Notes: generated by a model not told the origin, from the sequence alone. 64,000 nucleotides of DNA from Solirubrobacter sp963798325 (GCA_963798325.1 CAWCSS010000008.1:744001-808000); one strand, 5' to 3'. Counted from the stretch's first letter, positions 25,462 to 34,200 are shown. Numbers and translations are program-made.

Positions 25462-25529
25462 ATCGGGCGGTCTCGAAAACCGTTGAGCGGGTAACCCCTG
25501 TTCCGAGGGTTCGAATCCCTCCCCCTCCG
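25440..25529 (+). tRNA. tRNA-Ser (CGA anticodon)
   Basis: A 90-nt class II tRNA. Acceptor GGAGGGG pairs with CCCCTCC (25522-25528), discriminator G. The anticodon loop reads TCTCGAAAA, giving CGA (decodes UCG). It has a long variable arm and a T-arm GAGGG-TTCGAAT-CCCTC. CCA is not encoded. It overlaps the tadA 3' end. Confidence 0.95.
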
Positions 25530-25564
25530 CTTCGAGCCGCGATTGCGGTCCCGGCGAGGGCTCT

Positions 25565-25589
25565 CGGGCCCTCCCGTCAGGAGGGCCCG
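25565..25589. terminator. Bidirectional hairpin between tRNA-Ser and the propeller gene
   Basis: Perfect 10-base arms CGGGCCCTCC (25565-25574) and GGAGGGCCCG (25580-25589) with loop CGTCA. It sits between the + strand tRNA and the stop of the convergent minus-strand gene, so it can serve both. Confidence 0.75.
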
Positions 25590-25600
25590 GGGCGCAAGGC

Positions 25601-27184
25601 TCAGCGTCGCGTGCAGGTCTTGAACGTGCGCTTGATCCTCAACGTGGGTGTCCGCTCGAGCGCGATCCTGATCCGGACCTTCACGGGCGTGCAGCCGTGC
25701 CCGCGCATGTCGACGAGCAGCCGATAGCCGCCGCGGGTTCGGACGGCCTTGGTCGCGCGGCCGTCGATCGTGGCGTGGATCGCCCGCACCGCGTGACCCC
25801 TGTAGCGCGAACGCAGATGGATCGTGACCCGCCGCTTCGAGGTCTTGGCCGGCGCGGCCGGTGCATCGACCTGTGCCGAGCGTGACGTCTTGACGGCTTC
25901 GGCGTTGCCCGCCGCGTCGACGGCGAAGTAGCGGATCTTCTCGCCCTGGTTGAGCACCGGCTTGGCGGCGGCGTCGTAGCGGGCGCTGGCCGGGGTCGGG
26001 TCGGCCGGGTTGGGCCCGAGCTCGTAGTAGATCGCGGCGACGCCGGCGGAGTCGCCTGAGGAGGCGGGGGCGTCGGTGGCGCTCAGCGTGACCGTCACCG
26101 GGCCGTGCTGGGGCGTGGCGGGAACGTCGTCGGTGCTCGTCGGCGCCTGGCTGTCGACCTTCGCCGCGGGCGAGGAGTGCTCGTGCTCGGCGTTGCCGCG
26201 CCGGTCGACGGCGAAGTAGCGGATCTTCTCGCCGTGGGCCAGCTTCGGCTTGTCGTTGGGGTCGAAGACCTGGCTGGCGGTGGTCGGGGCCGGCGGGTCG
26301 ACGCCGATCTCGCAGTAGATGCGGGCGACGCCGCTGCCCGTGCCGTCCGAGGCGGCGAGCGTCACCGTGGGCGACGCGTTGACGAACGTCGGCGGGACGT
26401 CATCGGTGGTGGACGGAGCGTCCGTGTCGCGCACGAAGGTGCGGATGCTGCCGCCGTGCGGATTGGACAGGCCGGTCCCGCCGACCAGCGTCGCCGCGCC
26501 GGTGGTGAGGTCGAGCGAGTAGAGGTTGCCGGGGTTGGCGTAGGTCGTGGCGAGCATCTGGCACGAGCTGTCGACCATCAACCCCATCACCATCGAGGCG
26601 CCGCCGACGATACCGGTGATCGCCGGCTTCGCCGTCGCGACGCCGGTCGTCGTGTCGACGGTCCAGAGGTTGCCGTAGGCGGTCGCCCACAACTGCCCGT
26701 CGCAGTCGAAGGCGGTGTCCATCGCCATGCTGATGCCGGTGGCGGGCCCGACCGGGGTGCCGACGCCGGTGGACTTGTCGATCCGGTAGAGGCGCTGATC
26801 GGTGTAGCCGATGCCATACATCGTGCCGTCGCCGGCGATGTCGAGGGTGATGACCGACGCGCCGATCGAGCTCGGCGCGGGCGTGGCGTGACCGGTCGTC
26901 TTGTTCACGGTCGCGATCTGGGCCGTCGTCGCGTATCCGTCGACGACCGTCCAGACGGTGCCGTCGGTGTCGACGGCGGCGCCGAAGCCGTTGCTGTAGC
27001 CGGTCGGGCCGAGGACGGTGCCGGTTCCCGTCGACGGGTCGATGGTCGCGATCGAGGACCCGTTGTCGGACGTGGTGTAGATCACATCGTTGGCCGATGC
27101 CCGCGCCGCGGGTCCAGCCGCGGCGAGCAGCGTCAGAGCTGCGAGAAGGAAGATCCGCGAAGCGGATCGCTGGAGGAGGCGCAA
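25601..27184 (-). CDS. Secreted beta-propeller protein with two Ig-like FAVD-AGN repeats
   Basis: A 527-residue secreted protein starting at TTG 27184, with AGGA 8 bases upstream and the signal peptide LLQRSASRIFLLAALTLLAA ending ARASA. Residues about 35-270 form a propeller with repeated strands such as IYTTSDNGSSIATIDPSTG, GFGAAVDTDGTVWTVVDG, RLYRIDKSTGVGTPVG and NLYSLDLTTGAATLVGG. Two ~85-residue Ig-like units follow (both ending KIRYFAVD--GNAE), then a basic C-terminal beta domain (KRRVTIHLRSRYRGHAVRA, KRTFKTC). The layout matches the tail of the Ig-repeat protein at 14442. Role unknown; surface binding is plausible. Confidence 0.82.
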   Translation of the reverse strand: MRLLQRSASRIFLLAALTLLAAAGPAARASANDVIYTTSDNGSSIATIDPSTGTGTVLGPTGYSNGFGAAVDTDGTVWTVVDGYATTAQIATVNKTTGHATPAPSSIGASVITLDIAGDGTMYGIGYTDQRLYRIDKSTGVGTPVGPATGISMAMDTAFDCDGQLWATAYGNLWTVDTTTGVATAKPAITGIVGGASMVMGLMVDSSCQMLATTYANPGNLYSLDLTTGAATLVGGTGLSNPHGGSIRTFVRDTDAPSTTDDVPPTFVNASPTVTLAASDGTGSGVARIYCEIGVDPPAPTTASQVFDPNDKPKLAHGEKIRYFAVDRRGNAEHEHSSPAAKVDSQAPTSTDDVPATPQHGPVTVTLSATDAPASSGDSAGVAAIYYELGPNPADPTPASARYDAAAKPVLNQGEKIRYFAVDAAGNAEAVKTSRSAQVDAPAAPAKTSKRRVTIHLRSRYRGHAVRAIHATIDGRATKAVRTRGGYRLLVDMRGHGCTPVKVRIRIALERTPTLRIKRTFKTCTRR

Positions 27185-27304
27185 AGGATTTCCTGCCTGT
27201 GTCGGAGCCGGCGTGCAGGAGGCGCGCCTGTTCGGGGTAGTCGGCCGCGTGCCCGCGCCCTTGACCTGTGCTTCCGCGTCTGGGTCCGGGCGCTCTGGCA
27301 CCCT

Positions 27305-28126
27305 CTGCACATCGTCCGCAGCGAAGTACTCCTCAACGACGGCCGCACGCTGGTCGTCCACGACACCGGCCGCGGCGACGCGATGACCGTCCTCTGGCAC
27401 CACGGCTCGCCCCAGACGGGCGCGCTGCTGGACCCGCTCGTGGACGCCGCCGCCCAGCGCGACATCCGGCTGCTCTCCTATGGGCGCCCGAACTACGGCG
27501 GGTCGACCGCGAAGCCCGATCGCACCGTCGCCGACGCGGCGTTCGACGTCGAGGAGATCGTCGATGCCCTCGGAATCGCCGGCTTCGCCACGATGGGCGC
27601 GTCCGGTGGCGGCCCGCACGCCCTGGCGTGCGCCGCGCTGCTTGGGGAGCGGGTCACCGCCGCCGTCTCGATCTCCGGCCTCGCTCCGCTCACGCAACGC
27701 TTCGACTGGTACGCCGGCATGGTCGCCCCGGACGCGCTGCGCGCCGCCGCGATCGGGCGTCACGCCCGCGCGAGCCTCCCTGACGCGTTCGACACCGAGA
27801 GCTTCACCGCGGCCGACTGGGCGGCGCTCGAGGTCCGCTGGAAGTCCCTGGGCGAAGACGCGGGGCGAGGCGGCACCGAAGGGCTGATCGACGACGACCT
27901 CGCGTTCACCTCACCGTGGGGCTTCGACGTCCAGCAGATCGGCGGGCCAGTGCTCGTCGTGCACGGCGGCGAGGACCGCGTGGTCCCCCTCAGCCACGCG
28001 TATCAGCTCGTCGAACAGCTCAAGGCGCCGGAGCTCTGGCTGCGTCCCCGCGACGGTCATGTCTCGATCCTGGACGCCGCCCCGCTGGCGTTGGACTGGC
28101 TGCTGGGCCGTCAGGGCGAGAACTGA
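27305..28126 (+). CDS. Alpha/beta hydrolase without an ordinary start codon
   Basis: The frame encodes a complete alpha/beta-hydrolase core: VRSEVLLNDGRTLVVHDTG, VLWHHGSPQTG (oxyanion loop), LLSYGRPNYGGS, nucleophile elbow MGASGGGPH (Ser in GASGGG), the Asp strand PVLVVHGGEDRVVP and the His in RDGHVSI. Closest in style to proline-iminopeptidase/haloperoxidase-like hydrolases; substrate unknown. There is no ATG, GTG or TTG in frame near the natural N-terminus. I set the start at CTG 27305; the frame stays open upstream, antisense to the propeller gene. Either a rare start is used or a base error hides the true one. Confidence 0.75.
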   Translation: MHIVRSEVLLNDGRTLVVHDTGRGDAMTVLWHHGSPQTGALLDPLVDAAAQRDIRLLSYGRPNYGGSTAKPDRTVADAAFDVEEIVDALGIAGFATMGASGGGPHALACAALLGERVTAAVSISGLAPLTQRFDWYAGMVAPDALRAAAIGRHARASLPDAFDTESFTAADWAALEVRWKSLGEDAGRGGTEGLIDDDLAFTSPWGFDVQQIGGPVLVVHGGEDRVVPLSHAYQLVEQLKAPELWLRPRDGHVSILDAAPLALDWLLGRQGEN

Positions 28127-28165
28127 CGCAAGCTTGGGCGGCTCCGGCCGATCACCCGGGGAGAG

Positions 28166-28303
28166 ATGCTCGACGCGTTCAAACGCACGATCAAGGCCGG
28201 ACTCGGCGTCGCGTTCTTCGTGGCCGGGATCGCCCTCGGCGACTTCTTCCTACCGGCCCTGTGGTTCATGGCCGGCTGCGCGGTCTTCTCAGCCGCCCTC
28301 TAA
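28166..28303 (+). CDS. Small membrane protein (45 aa)
   Basis: A 45-codon frame with GGGGAGAG just upstream of its ATG. A basic amphipathic lead (LDAFKRTIKAG) precedes one or two hydrophobic stretches (GVAFFVAGIALGDFFLPALW and FMAGCAVFSAAL). Probably a membrane micro-protein. The 3' end overlaps the convergent arginase-family gene by 15 bases. Function unknown. Confidence 0.5.
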   Translation: MLDAFKRTIKAGLGVAFFVAGIALGDFFLPALWFMAGCAVFSAAL

Positions 28304-29077
28304 CCCGTTCACGAGGCAGTCGGTGAGCCCTCGCGCCTGCGACCCGTCGGGGTCCAGGTCGGGATCGAACACCGTCACCTGCACCCCCACCGCACCGGCG
28401 CGCAGGCGCTGCAGCAGCGCGGAGAGCTCGTCGAACGAGAGCCCGCCGGGCGCGGGGGAGTCGACTGCGGCGATGTCCAGCACGTCGGCGTCGACGTGCA
28501 GCCAGTACGGCGCTCTGGGCAGCGCGAAGTCGCCGGCTCGCAGCGCGGCGAGGTCGATCACGCGGATCGTCTCGGCCGCGGGCTCACCTTCGCGCTCCCC
28601 GTACGCCACGACGTCGGCGTCGAGGACGTACGGGCGCAGGCCGTCGATGTCGGCCAGCGCATCCTCCGCCCGGCCGGTCACGACGGCCAGGTCTTCCCCC
28701 GCCACGGCGTCGACGCCGGTCGTCCGGAAATCCAGGTGCCCGTCGACGAACGCCAGGCCGTAGCGGCCGCGCCTGCGCAGCGCCAGCATCGCGCCGAGCA
28801 GGATCGAGCAGTCCCCGCCGAGCACCAGCGGCCGCTCGCCCGCGTCGAGCAGCGCGCCCACCCGATCGGCCAAAACTCGCGTGTAGGCGGGGATCAGCGC
28901 GCGGTTGGCAAACAGCTCGACCCAGGGCGGCGCCTCCACCCTTCCGGCGTCCTCCGCGCCCAGGCGCTCGACCAGCCCGCAGGCCCGCAGCGCCTCGCAG
29001 CAGCGCCGCGCGCCCGGCTCACCGCCACGCTCCGGCGCGCGCAGGCCGAGGTTCGACGGCGCGTCGAGGACGATCAC
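28289..29077 (-). CDS. Arginase/agmatinase family ureohydrolase
   Basis: A 262-residue ureohydrolase-fold protein. Manganese-site motifs are LVLGGDCSILLGAML (GGDxS with Cys in place of the usual His), LAFVDGHLDFRT (DxHxD form) and LHVDADVLD (DxDxxD), with a C-terminal VTVFDPDLDPDG acidic loop. The GGDCS variant is common in actinobacterial arginase-like proteins. Likely hydrolyses a guanidino compound to urea plus amine; arginine itself is not proven. It is coupled to the upstream universal stress gene by a 4-base overlap. Confidence 0.85.
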   Translation of the reverse strand: MIVLDAPSNLGLRAPERGGEPGARRCCEALRACGLVERLGAEDAGRVEAPPWVELFANRALIPAYTRVLADRVGALLDAGERPLVLGGDCSILLGAMLALRRRGRYGLAFVDGHLDFRTTGVDAVAGEDLAVVTGRAEDALADIDGLRPYVLDADVVAYGEREGEPAAETIRVIDLAALRAGDFALPRAPYWLHVDADVLDIAAVDSPAPGGLSFDELSALLQRLRAGAVGVQVTVFDPDLDPDGSQARGLTDCLVNGLEGG

Positions 29078-29535
29078 GCCGCGAGATCGGGCCCGTCGTC
29101 GCGCGGCGCATGGATGACGATCACGGGCACATCGGCGTCATGCATCACGCGGTTGGAGACGCTGCCGAGCAGCGCCGCCGTCATCCGCCCGCGGCCTCGC
29201 GAGCCGAGCACGATCACGTCGTGGTCACCGGCGCGCGCCGCCCGCAGGACCTCCCGCGCGGGATCGCCGTCGAGCAGCTGCGTGGTCACGGAGAGATCGT
29301 CAGGCACGCTGTCGGCCGCGGCGCGCAGATGCTCCTCGAGCTCGTTGAGCTCGGCGTCGTGCACGCCCTGCATCCCACCCGGCGCCTGCCAGGCCATCAG
29401 CGGCGGCGGCGCAACGACGGCGACGATCCGCAGCCGGGCCCGGTAGACCTGCGCCATGGCGATCGCGTGGGCGAGCGCCAGTTCGGCTTCGGGCGACCCA
29501 TCGAAGGCGACCAGGACATGGCGGTAGCGCGGCAC
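29074..29535 (-). CDS. Universal stress protein, UspA family
   Basis: A 153-residue UspA protein: HVLVAFDGSPEAELALAHAI at the N-terminus and VIVLGSRGRGRMTAALLGSVSNRV matching the ATP-binding G-2x-G-9x-GS motif, then MHDADVPVIVIH. It is translationally coupled to the arginase-family gene (ATGA) and lies 35 bases from the divergent aminopeptidase start. Confidence 0.93.
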   Translation of the reverse strand: MPRYRHVLVAFDGSPEAELALAHAIAMAQVYRARLRIVAVVAPPPLMAWQAPGGMQGVHDAELNELEEHLRAAADSVPDDLSVTTQLLDGDPAREVLRAARAGDHDVIVLGSRGRGRMTAALLGSVSNRVMHDADVPVIVIHAPRDDGPDLAA

Positions 29536-29570
29536 GGCTGCATCCTCGCACTCGATACGCTCGCCGTGCC

Positions 29571-30773
29571 ATGGACGATGTAACTCTCGCTCGATTCGCC
29601 GAGCTCGCGGTCGACTTCGGCGCCAACCTCCAGCCCGGGCAGGTGGTGTCGCTGTCCGGAGCGCCCGGGAAGGAGCCGCTCGTCCGGGCGATCGCGCAAC
29701 GCGCCTACCAGAAGGGCGCCAAGTTCGTCGATCTGTCGTGGTTCGATCCGTGGCTCAAGCGCGCGCGGATCGAGTTCGCGCCCGACGAGACGCTCGAATA
29801 CGTCCCGCCGTGGCTGGGCGAGCGCATCCTCACGCTCGGCCGTGAGCGCGGTGCCGCGATCACGCTGTCGGGGCCGATCGCCCCGGGCCTGCTCGACGAT
29901 CTCGACCCCGTTCGCTCCGGCCGCGACCGGCTGCCGTCGATCCGCGAGACCGGCGAGGTCGTCGGCCGGCGCGAGATCAACTGGACGATCCTCCCCGGCC
30001 CGACGCAGGCCTGGGCCGACCTCGTCCACCCCGACCTCGAGCCCGGCGCCGCGCTGGCGAAGCTCGAGGACCAGCTCCTGCACGTCCTGCGGTTGGACGA
30101 GGAGGACCCGGTGGCCGCGTGGCGCGCGCGTGCCGACCGGCTCGTGGCCGTGGCCGCGGCGCTGACCGAGCGCAGCTTCGACGCGCTGCACTACGAGGGC
30201 CCGGGCACCGACATGACCGTCGGCCTGCTGCAGGGCACCTCCTGGCAGGCGGCGCGCTTCAGCACCGCCGACGGCATCGAGCACATGCCGAACCTGCCGA
30301 CCGAGGAGGTCTTCACCTCGCCCGACCCGGCGCGGGTCGACGGGCACGTGACCGCCTCGATGCCGCTCGTGCTCGTCGACGGGACCGTCGTCCGCGACAT
30401 CTCGGTGCGCTTCGAGCACGGCCGCGCGGTCGAGCTCACCGCCTCCGCCGGCCAGCAGACGATGCGCACGATCATCTCGCGCGACGAGGGCGCCGCCCGC
30501 CTCGGCGAGGTCGCGCTGGTCGACAACGAGGGCCGCATCGGCGCGCTGAACACCGTCTTCTACGACACGCTGCTGGACGAGAACGCCCGCTCGCACATCG
30601 CGCTCGGCCGCGCCTTCCCGTTCCTGGCCGCCGACGAGGAAGCGGCCTCGCGCCTGAACGAGTCCGACATCCATATCGACTTCATGATCGGCTCCAACGA
30701 GCTGAGCGTGACCGGCATCACCGCCGACGGCGACCGCGTGCCCGTGCTGGTTGGAGGCGCGTTCCAGATCTAG
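29571..30773 (+). CDS. Aminopeptidase, M29 family
   Basis: A 400-residue M29 (AmpS/PepS, thermophilic aminopeptidase) metallopeptidase. Conserved blocks are LTGTDMTVGL-like GPGTDMTVGL, HMPNLPTEEVFTSP, ARLGEVALVD, SHIALGRAF and NESDIHIDFMIGS, which hold the Glu/His/Asp ligands of the dinuclear metal centre. The length equals the family norm. It acts in cytoplasmic peptide turnover. An A/G-poor 24-base gap separates it from the tRNA-Ser. Confidence 0.92.
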   Translation: MDDVTLARFAELAVDFGANLQPGQVVSLSGAPGKEPLVRAIAQRAYQKGAKFVDLSWFDPWLKRARIEFAPDETLEYVPPWLGERILTLGRERGAAITLSGPIAPGLLDDLDPVRSGRDRLPSIRETGEVVGRREINWTILPGPTQAWADLVHPDLEPGAALAKLEDQLLHVLRLDEEDPVAAWRARADRLVAVAAALTERSFDALHYEGPGTDMTVGLLQGTSWQAARFSTADGIEHMPNLPTEEVFTSPDPARVDGHVTASMPLVLVDGTVVRDISVRFEHGRAVELTASAGQQTMRTIISRDEGAARLGEVALVDNEGRIGALNTVFYDTLLDENARSHIALGRAFPFLAADEEAASRLNESDIHIDFMIGSNELSVTGITADGDRVPVLVGGAFQI

Positions 30774-30798
30774 CGCGCTAGCCTGTCGCGCTAATCCT

Positions 30799-30885
30799 GG
30801 AGAGGTGCCGGAGCGGCTGAACGGGCACGACTGGAAATCGTGTGACGGGGAAACTCGTCCGGGGGTTCGAATCCCCCTCTCTCCG
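30799..30885 (+). tRNA. tRNA-Ser (GGA anticodon)
   Basis: An 87-nt class II tRNA. Acceptor GGAGAGG pairs with TCTCTCC (30878-30884), discriminator G. The anticodon stem-loop is ACGACTGGAAATCGT with anticodon GGA (decodes UCC/UCU). Long variable arm; T-arm GGGGG-TTCGAAT-CCCCC. CCA is not encoded. Confidence 0.96.
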
Positions 30886-30941
30886 CTGGTGCGCTTGGGC
30901 GCGGCCTCGACGAGGTGCGCCCGGTCATGCCCGACCAGGCG

Positions 30942-33137
30942 TCAGGCGGGCGCGGCGAGGACCTCCCGCACCTTGTCCATGAGTGCGTCGGGCGAGAAGG
31001 GCTTGCTCAGGAACGCGACCCGGCGAGCGGCCACCTTGGAGCGCACCGCGACGCTCTCCGGATAGCCCGAGACGAGCAGGGTGCGGATGCCCGGGCACAG
31101 CGACTCGATCCGTTCGGACAGTTCGCCCCCTGAGAGTCCGGGCAGTTCGACGTCGGTCACCAGCAGCGACAGGTCACCCGTTGCCGCCTCGGCCAACCGC
31201 AACGCGTCGAACGGGTCGCTCGTCTCGAGGACCGTGAACCCCTGCCCGCGAAGGATCCGCGCCATCAGGGTCCGAAGGGTTGCTTCGTCGTCGACGACCA
31301 GCACGGTTCCGCCGCGCTCGGGTGCCGCCGCTTCCGGAACCGGAGTGGGTGATCTCGGTCTGAACCGGGGGAGCACGACCGTGAAGCGCGTGCCGACGCC
31401 GGGTTGCGAGCTGACGCTGATCTCGCCGCCGCTCTGGGTGACGATCCCGCGCGCCGTCGCAAGACCGAGACCGGCGCCGAAGGACTTCGTCGTGAAGTAG
31501 GGGTCGAACACGCGCGCGGCCGTCTCGGCATCCATGCCCCGTCCCGTGTCGGAGACGGTCACCGAGATCGCGTCTGAGGGCGGCGCCGCATTCGCCGTCT
31601 CGATCGTCACCCGCCCGCCCTCGGGCATCGCCTCGCAGGCGTTCTCCACCAGGTCGTGGAGGACCTGTTCGATCTGTGCCGGGTCGACCTCGGCCAACGC
31701 GAGATCCGGCGCGAGCCGATGCTCGATCTCGATCGCCGTGGCGCTCGTGCGGTCGACCACGCGCCCGATCTCGCGGACGATCGCGTTGACGTCGACGGCT
31801 CGCGGCTGGAGGACCTGCTGGCGGCTGAAGGCGAGCAGCCGCTGGGTCAGCGCGCCGGCGCGTCTCGCCGCCCGTCCGATCTCCTCCAGATCGGCCTTGA
31901 CGTCGGTGGAGAGGGTGGGATCGGTGAGCGCGAGATCGCCATGTCCGATCATGGACGTGAGGAGATTGTTGAACTCGTGGGCGAGGCCGCCGGCGAGGCG
32001 GCCGATGCTTTCGAACTGGCGAGCGTCGCGCAGGCGATCCTCCAGCCGGCGCCGGGCGCTCACGTCGCGGTTGAAACTGACGTAGCCGATCACGTCACCG
32101 TCTCCGTCACCGAGCGCGATCACGCTTGCCTCGACGACGAGTTCGACGCCCGCCCGGGTCTGCTGGACGCTCTCGAAGAGCGCGTGGCCTTGGTCGCCGA
32201 GCGTGGCGATGATGCGCTCGCGATCCAGGTCGCTCCTGGAGCGCAGGACGTCGGAGGAGAGCCGGCCGACGACCTCGGCCTTGCTCCAGCCGTAGAGCTG
32301 CTCTGCCGCGTCGTTCCAGCCGACGATCCGGAACGCGGCATCCGTCTCGATCATCGCGTCGCGGACCGAGGCCAGGATCCGAGCCTGGTGCGCGAGCGAC
32401 GCCTGCGCGGCCCGGCGCTCGGCGATGTCGCGGACGACGGCCGACATCTCGGTGACGGTCCCGTCCGCCATCCGCACCGGCGAGAACGTCACCTCGATAT
32501 CCACCGGCCGTCCATCGCGGTGCACCGCCACCGCTTCGTACATCGGGATCGATTCGCCGCGGCTGATCCGCTCGATCGCGCCGAACATGAACGCTGCGCG
32601 TTCCGGCCGGACCAGCCGTGTGCACGACATCCCGAGCGCCTCTGACGCTTCGTAGCCGACGAGGCGCTCCGACGCGGCGTTCCAGCTCGTGATCCGGCCG
32701 TTGAGATCGCAGCTCCAGAAGGCCTCGGCCGATGACGACACGATCGCCGCCAGCCGGTTGCGCTCGGCTTCGATGCCGAGCCGCTCGGTCTCGTCGCGGA
32801 GGAACCCGAGGAAGCGGGCGTCTCCCAGGTCCACGCGCGAGATCGTGAGCTCGACCGGGAACTCCTGGCCGTTGGAGCGCAGAGCGGTGAGTGCCAGGCG
32901 CCGGTCGAGCATCGACGATTGCCCGGTCTCGCGCAGGGTGGCAAACGCCCGGCGGTGCGCTTCGCGCAGGTGCTCCGGAATGAGCGTCGTCGCCAGGTCC
33001 TGGCCGAGCGTGGCCTCCCGCGTTCGGCCGAACATCCGCTCAGCGGCCGGGTTGAAGCCGACGATCACGCCCCGCTCGTCGATAAGGACAGCCCCATCCA
33101 GGGTCGCATCCAAGATCGTTGTGGAATGGTTGAGCAA
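30942..33137 (-). CDS. Hybrid sensor histidine kinase with three PAS domains and a receiver
   Basis: A 731-residue soluble hybrid kinase with no transmembrane helix. There are three PAS domains (about residues 5-120, 125-245, 250-375; repeated IVGFNPAAERMFG, ITSWNAASERLVGY, IVGWNDAAEQLYGW). A HisKA domain follows with the phosphoacceptor in GGLAHEFNNLLTSM, then HATPase_c (N box ENACEAMP, G1 VSDTGRGMD, G2 GAGLGLA) and a C-terminal receiver (VVDDEATL, phosphoacceptor Asp in LLVTDVELPG, Lys in FLSKPFSPD). An in-frame TGA two codons before the TTG at 33137 fixes this as the first possible start. It probably senses a cytosolic cue and passes phosphate to an unlinked partner. Confidence 0.92.
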   Translation of the reverse strand: MLNHSTTILDATLDGAVLIDERGVIVGFNPAAERMFGRTREATLGQDLATTLIPEHLREAHRRAFATLRETGQSSMLDRRLALTALRSNGQEFPVELTISRVDLGDARFLGFLRDETERLGIEAERNRLAAIVSSSAEAFWSCDLNGRITSWNAASERLVGYEASEALGMSCTRLVRPERAAFMFGAIERISRGESIPMYEAVAVHRDGRPVDIEVTFSPVRMADGTVTEMSAVVRDIAERRAAQASLAHQARILASVRDAMIETDAAFRIVGWNDAAEQLYGWSKAEVVGRLSSDVLRSRSDLDRERIIATLGDQGHALFESVQQTRAGVELVVEASVIALGDGDGDVIGYVSFNRDVSARRRLEDRLRDARQFESIGRLAGGLAHEFNNLLTSMIGHGDLALTDPTLSTDVKADLEEIGRAARRAGALTQRLLAFSRQQVLQPRAVDVNAIVREIGRVVDRTSATAIEIEHRLAPDLALAEVDPAQIEQVLHDLVENACEAMPEGGRVTIETANAAPPSDAISVTVSDTGRGMDAETAARVFDPYFTTKSFGAGLGLATARGIVTQSGGEISVSSQPGVGTRFTVVLPRFRPRSPTPVPEAAAPERGGTVLVVDDEATLRTLMARILRGQGFTVLETSDPFDALRLAEAATGDLSLLVTDVELPGLSGGELSERIESLCPGIRTLLVSGYPESVAVRSKVAARRVAFLSKPFSPDALMDKVREVLAAPA

Positions 33138-33175
33138 CTCTCAGAAGGTATTGAACTTCATCGCGCAAACCCTTG

Positions 33176-33412
33176 TCAGTGATCGATGCGCAGGTGCACG
33201 GAACCCCCCGGCACCGCGGACACGGTGACCGTGGCGTCACCGACCTCGAACCGATGTGCCGGGCCCTGACCGCCGGCCGCGCCGCGCGCGACCGCGAGGT
33301 CGAGACCCTGGCGCAACTCGCGCAGGCCCGCTTGGTCGAGCGTCAGCCGGCCGCCGTCCGGCACCGTGAGGGTCGCGCTGCCGTCGGCTCTCGGTTCCAG
33401 CGTGAAGTCCAT
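33176..33412 (-). CDS. Small hypothetical protein (78 aa)
   Basis: A 78-residue acidic, beta-rich protein: FTLEPRADGSATLTVPDGG, an amphipathic helix LDQAGLRELRQGLDLAVARG, and RFEVGDATVTVSAVPGGSVHLRI. No known domain recognised. It lies between the signal peptidase and hybrid kinase genes on the same strand. Confidence 0.6.
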   Translation of the reverse strand: MDFTLEPRADGSATLTVPDGGRLTLDQAGLRELRQGLDLAVARGAAGGQGPAHRFEVGDATVTVSAVPGGSVHLRIDH

Positions 33413-33427
33413 GCGCCCATGCTGGCA

Positions 33428-33877
33428 TCACGGCAGGATCGTGACGATCCTGCCCACCGCCTCGCCGACCGGGAGCACCCCGAAGGAGCGGCTGTCGATC
33501 GACACCTCGGCGTGGTCGCCGAGCAGGAAGACCGCGCCGCGCGGGACCTCCAGCGAGCCTGCCAGCCCGGGGTGCGGCGCGCCGCTGATCGGCCGCGTGA
33601 CCCCGTTGACCGTGAACGAGTGATCCGTGTAGCTCACGTGGTCGCCCGCCACCGCCACCACGCGCTTGATCGCGCGGCCCGACGTGCCGAGCGGGAAGCG
33701 GAACAGGATGATGTCGCCGCGCCGCGGCTGGTCGTCGTCGTGAACGATCACCCAGTCGCCCTCGTCGACCGTCGGTGCCATCGACCCGCTCGTGATCTTC
33801 ACGGGCGAGAAGCCGGCGACGCGCGCGCCGAGCCCGGCGAGCGCGGCGACGGCGGCGACGATCGCGATCAGACGCAC
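33428..33877 (-). CDS. Signal peptidase I (S26 family), short form
   Basis: A 149-residue S26 peptidase with one N-terminal membrane helix (LIAIVAAVAALAGLGA). The catalytic Ser is S32 in ITSGSMAPTVDEGD and the general base is K71 in GRAIKRVVAVAGD; the C-terminal box reads VFLLGDHAEVSIDSRSFG. All type I motifs are present. It overlaps by 10 bases the preceding small secreted protein gene, so the two are co-expressed and the secreted protein may be its dedicated substrate (inference). Confidence 0.9.
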   Translation of the reverse strand: MRLIAIVAAVAALAGLGARVAGFSPVKITSGSMAPTVDEGDWVIVHDDDQPRRGDIILFRFPLGTSGRAIKRVVAVAGDHVSYTDHSFTVNGVTRPISGAPHPGLAGSLEVPRGAVFLLGDHAEVSIDSRSFGVLPVGEAVGRIVTILP

Positions 33878-34200
33878 CGGGCGTAGACGCCGCCGGACGG
33901 CAGGACCTGGCGCTGGATGACCTGGTAGGCCACGGCGTCGCGGGCGAGCGCGACGGCGGCGCAGGGGGTGCCGGCCGCGGGGGCGCGCGAATCGGAGGTC
34001 CAGCTGGAGCTGTAGAAGCGCACCTGCGTGGGGAGGTTGGTGGTGAGGTAGGTCGCGGAGGCCGAGGCGCTGCTGGAGGCCGGGAGCGCGGCGCTGAGCT
34101 TGGCCGGCTCGGGGGCGAGTGCGGCACCGGAACCAACGGCGGCGAACGCGGCGGCGAAGGCGACGAGGCTGGTGGCGATGGCGGCGAGTGTGCGGGTCAT
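33868..34200 (-). CDS. Small secreted hypothetical protein (110 aa)
   Basis: Start ATG 34200. A typical signal peptide (TRTLAAIATSLVAFAAAFAA, then GSGAALA) is followed by a Ser/Ala-rich stretch and a short mature domain with two Cys (GTPCAAVALARDAVAYQ and VYARCV at the end), which could form a disulfide. No family recognised. It overlaps the downstream signal peptidase gene by 10 bases. Confidence 0.65.
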   Translation of the reverse strand: MTRTLAAIATSLVAFAAAFAAVGSGAALAPEPAKLSAALPASSSASASATYLTTNLPTQVRFYSSSWTSDSRAPAAGTPCAAVALARDAVAYQVIQRQVLPSGGVYARCV

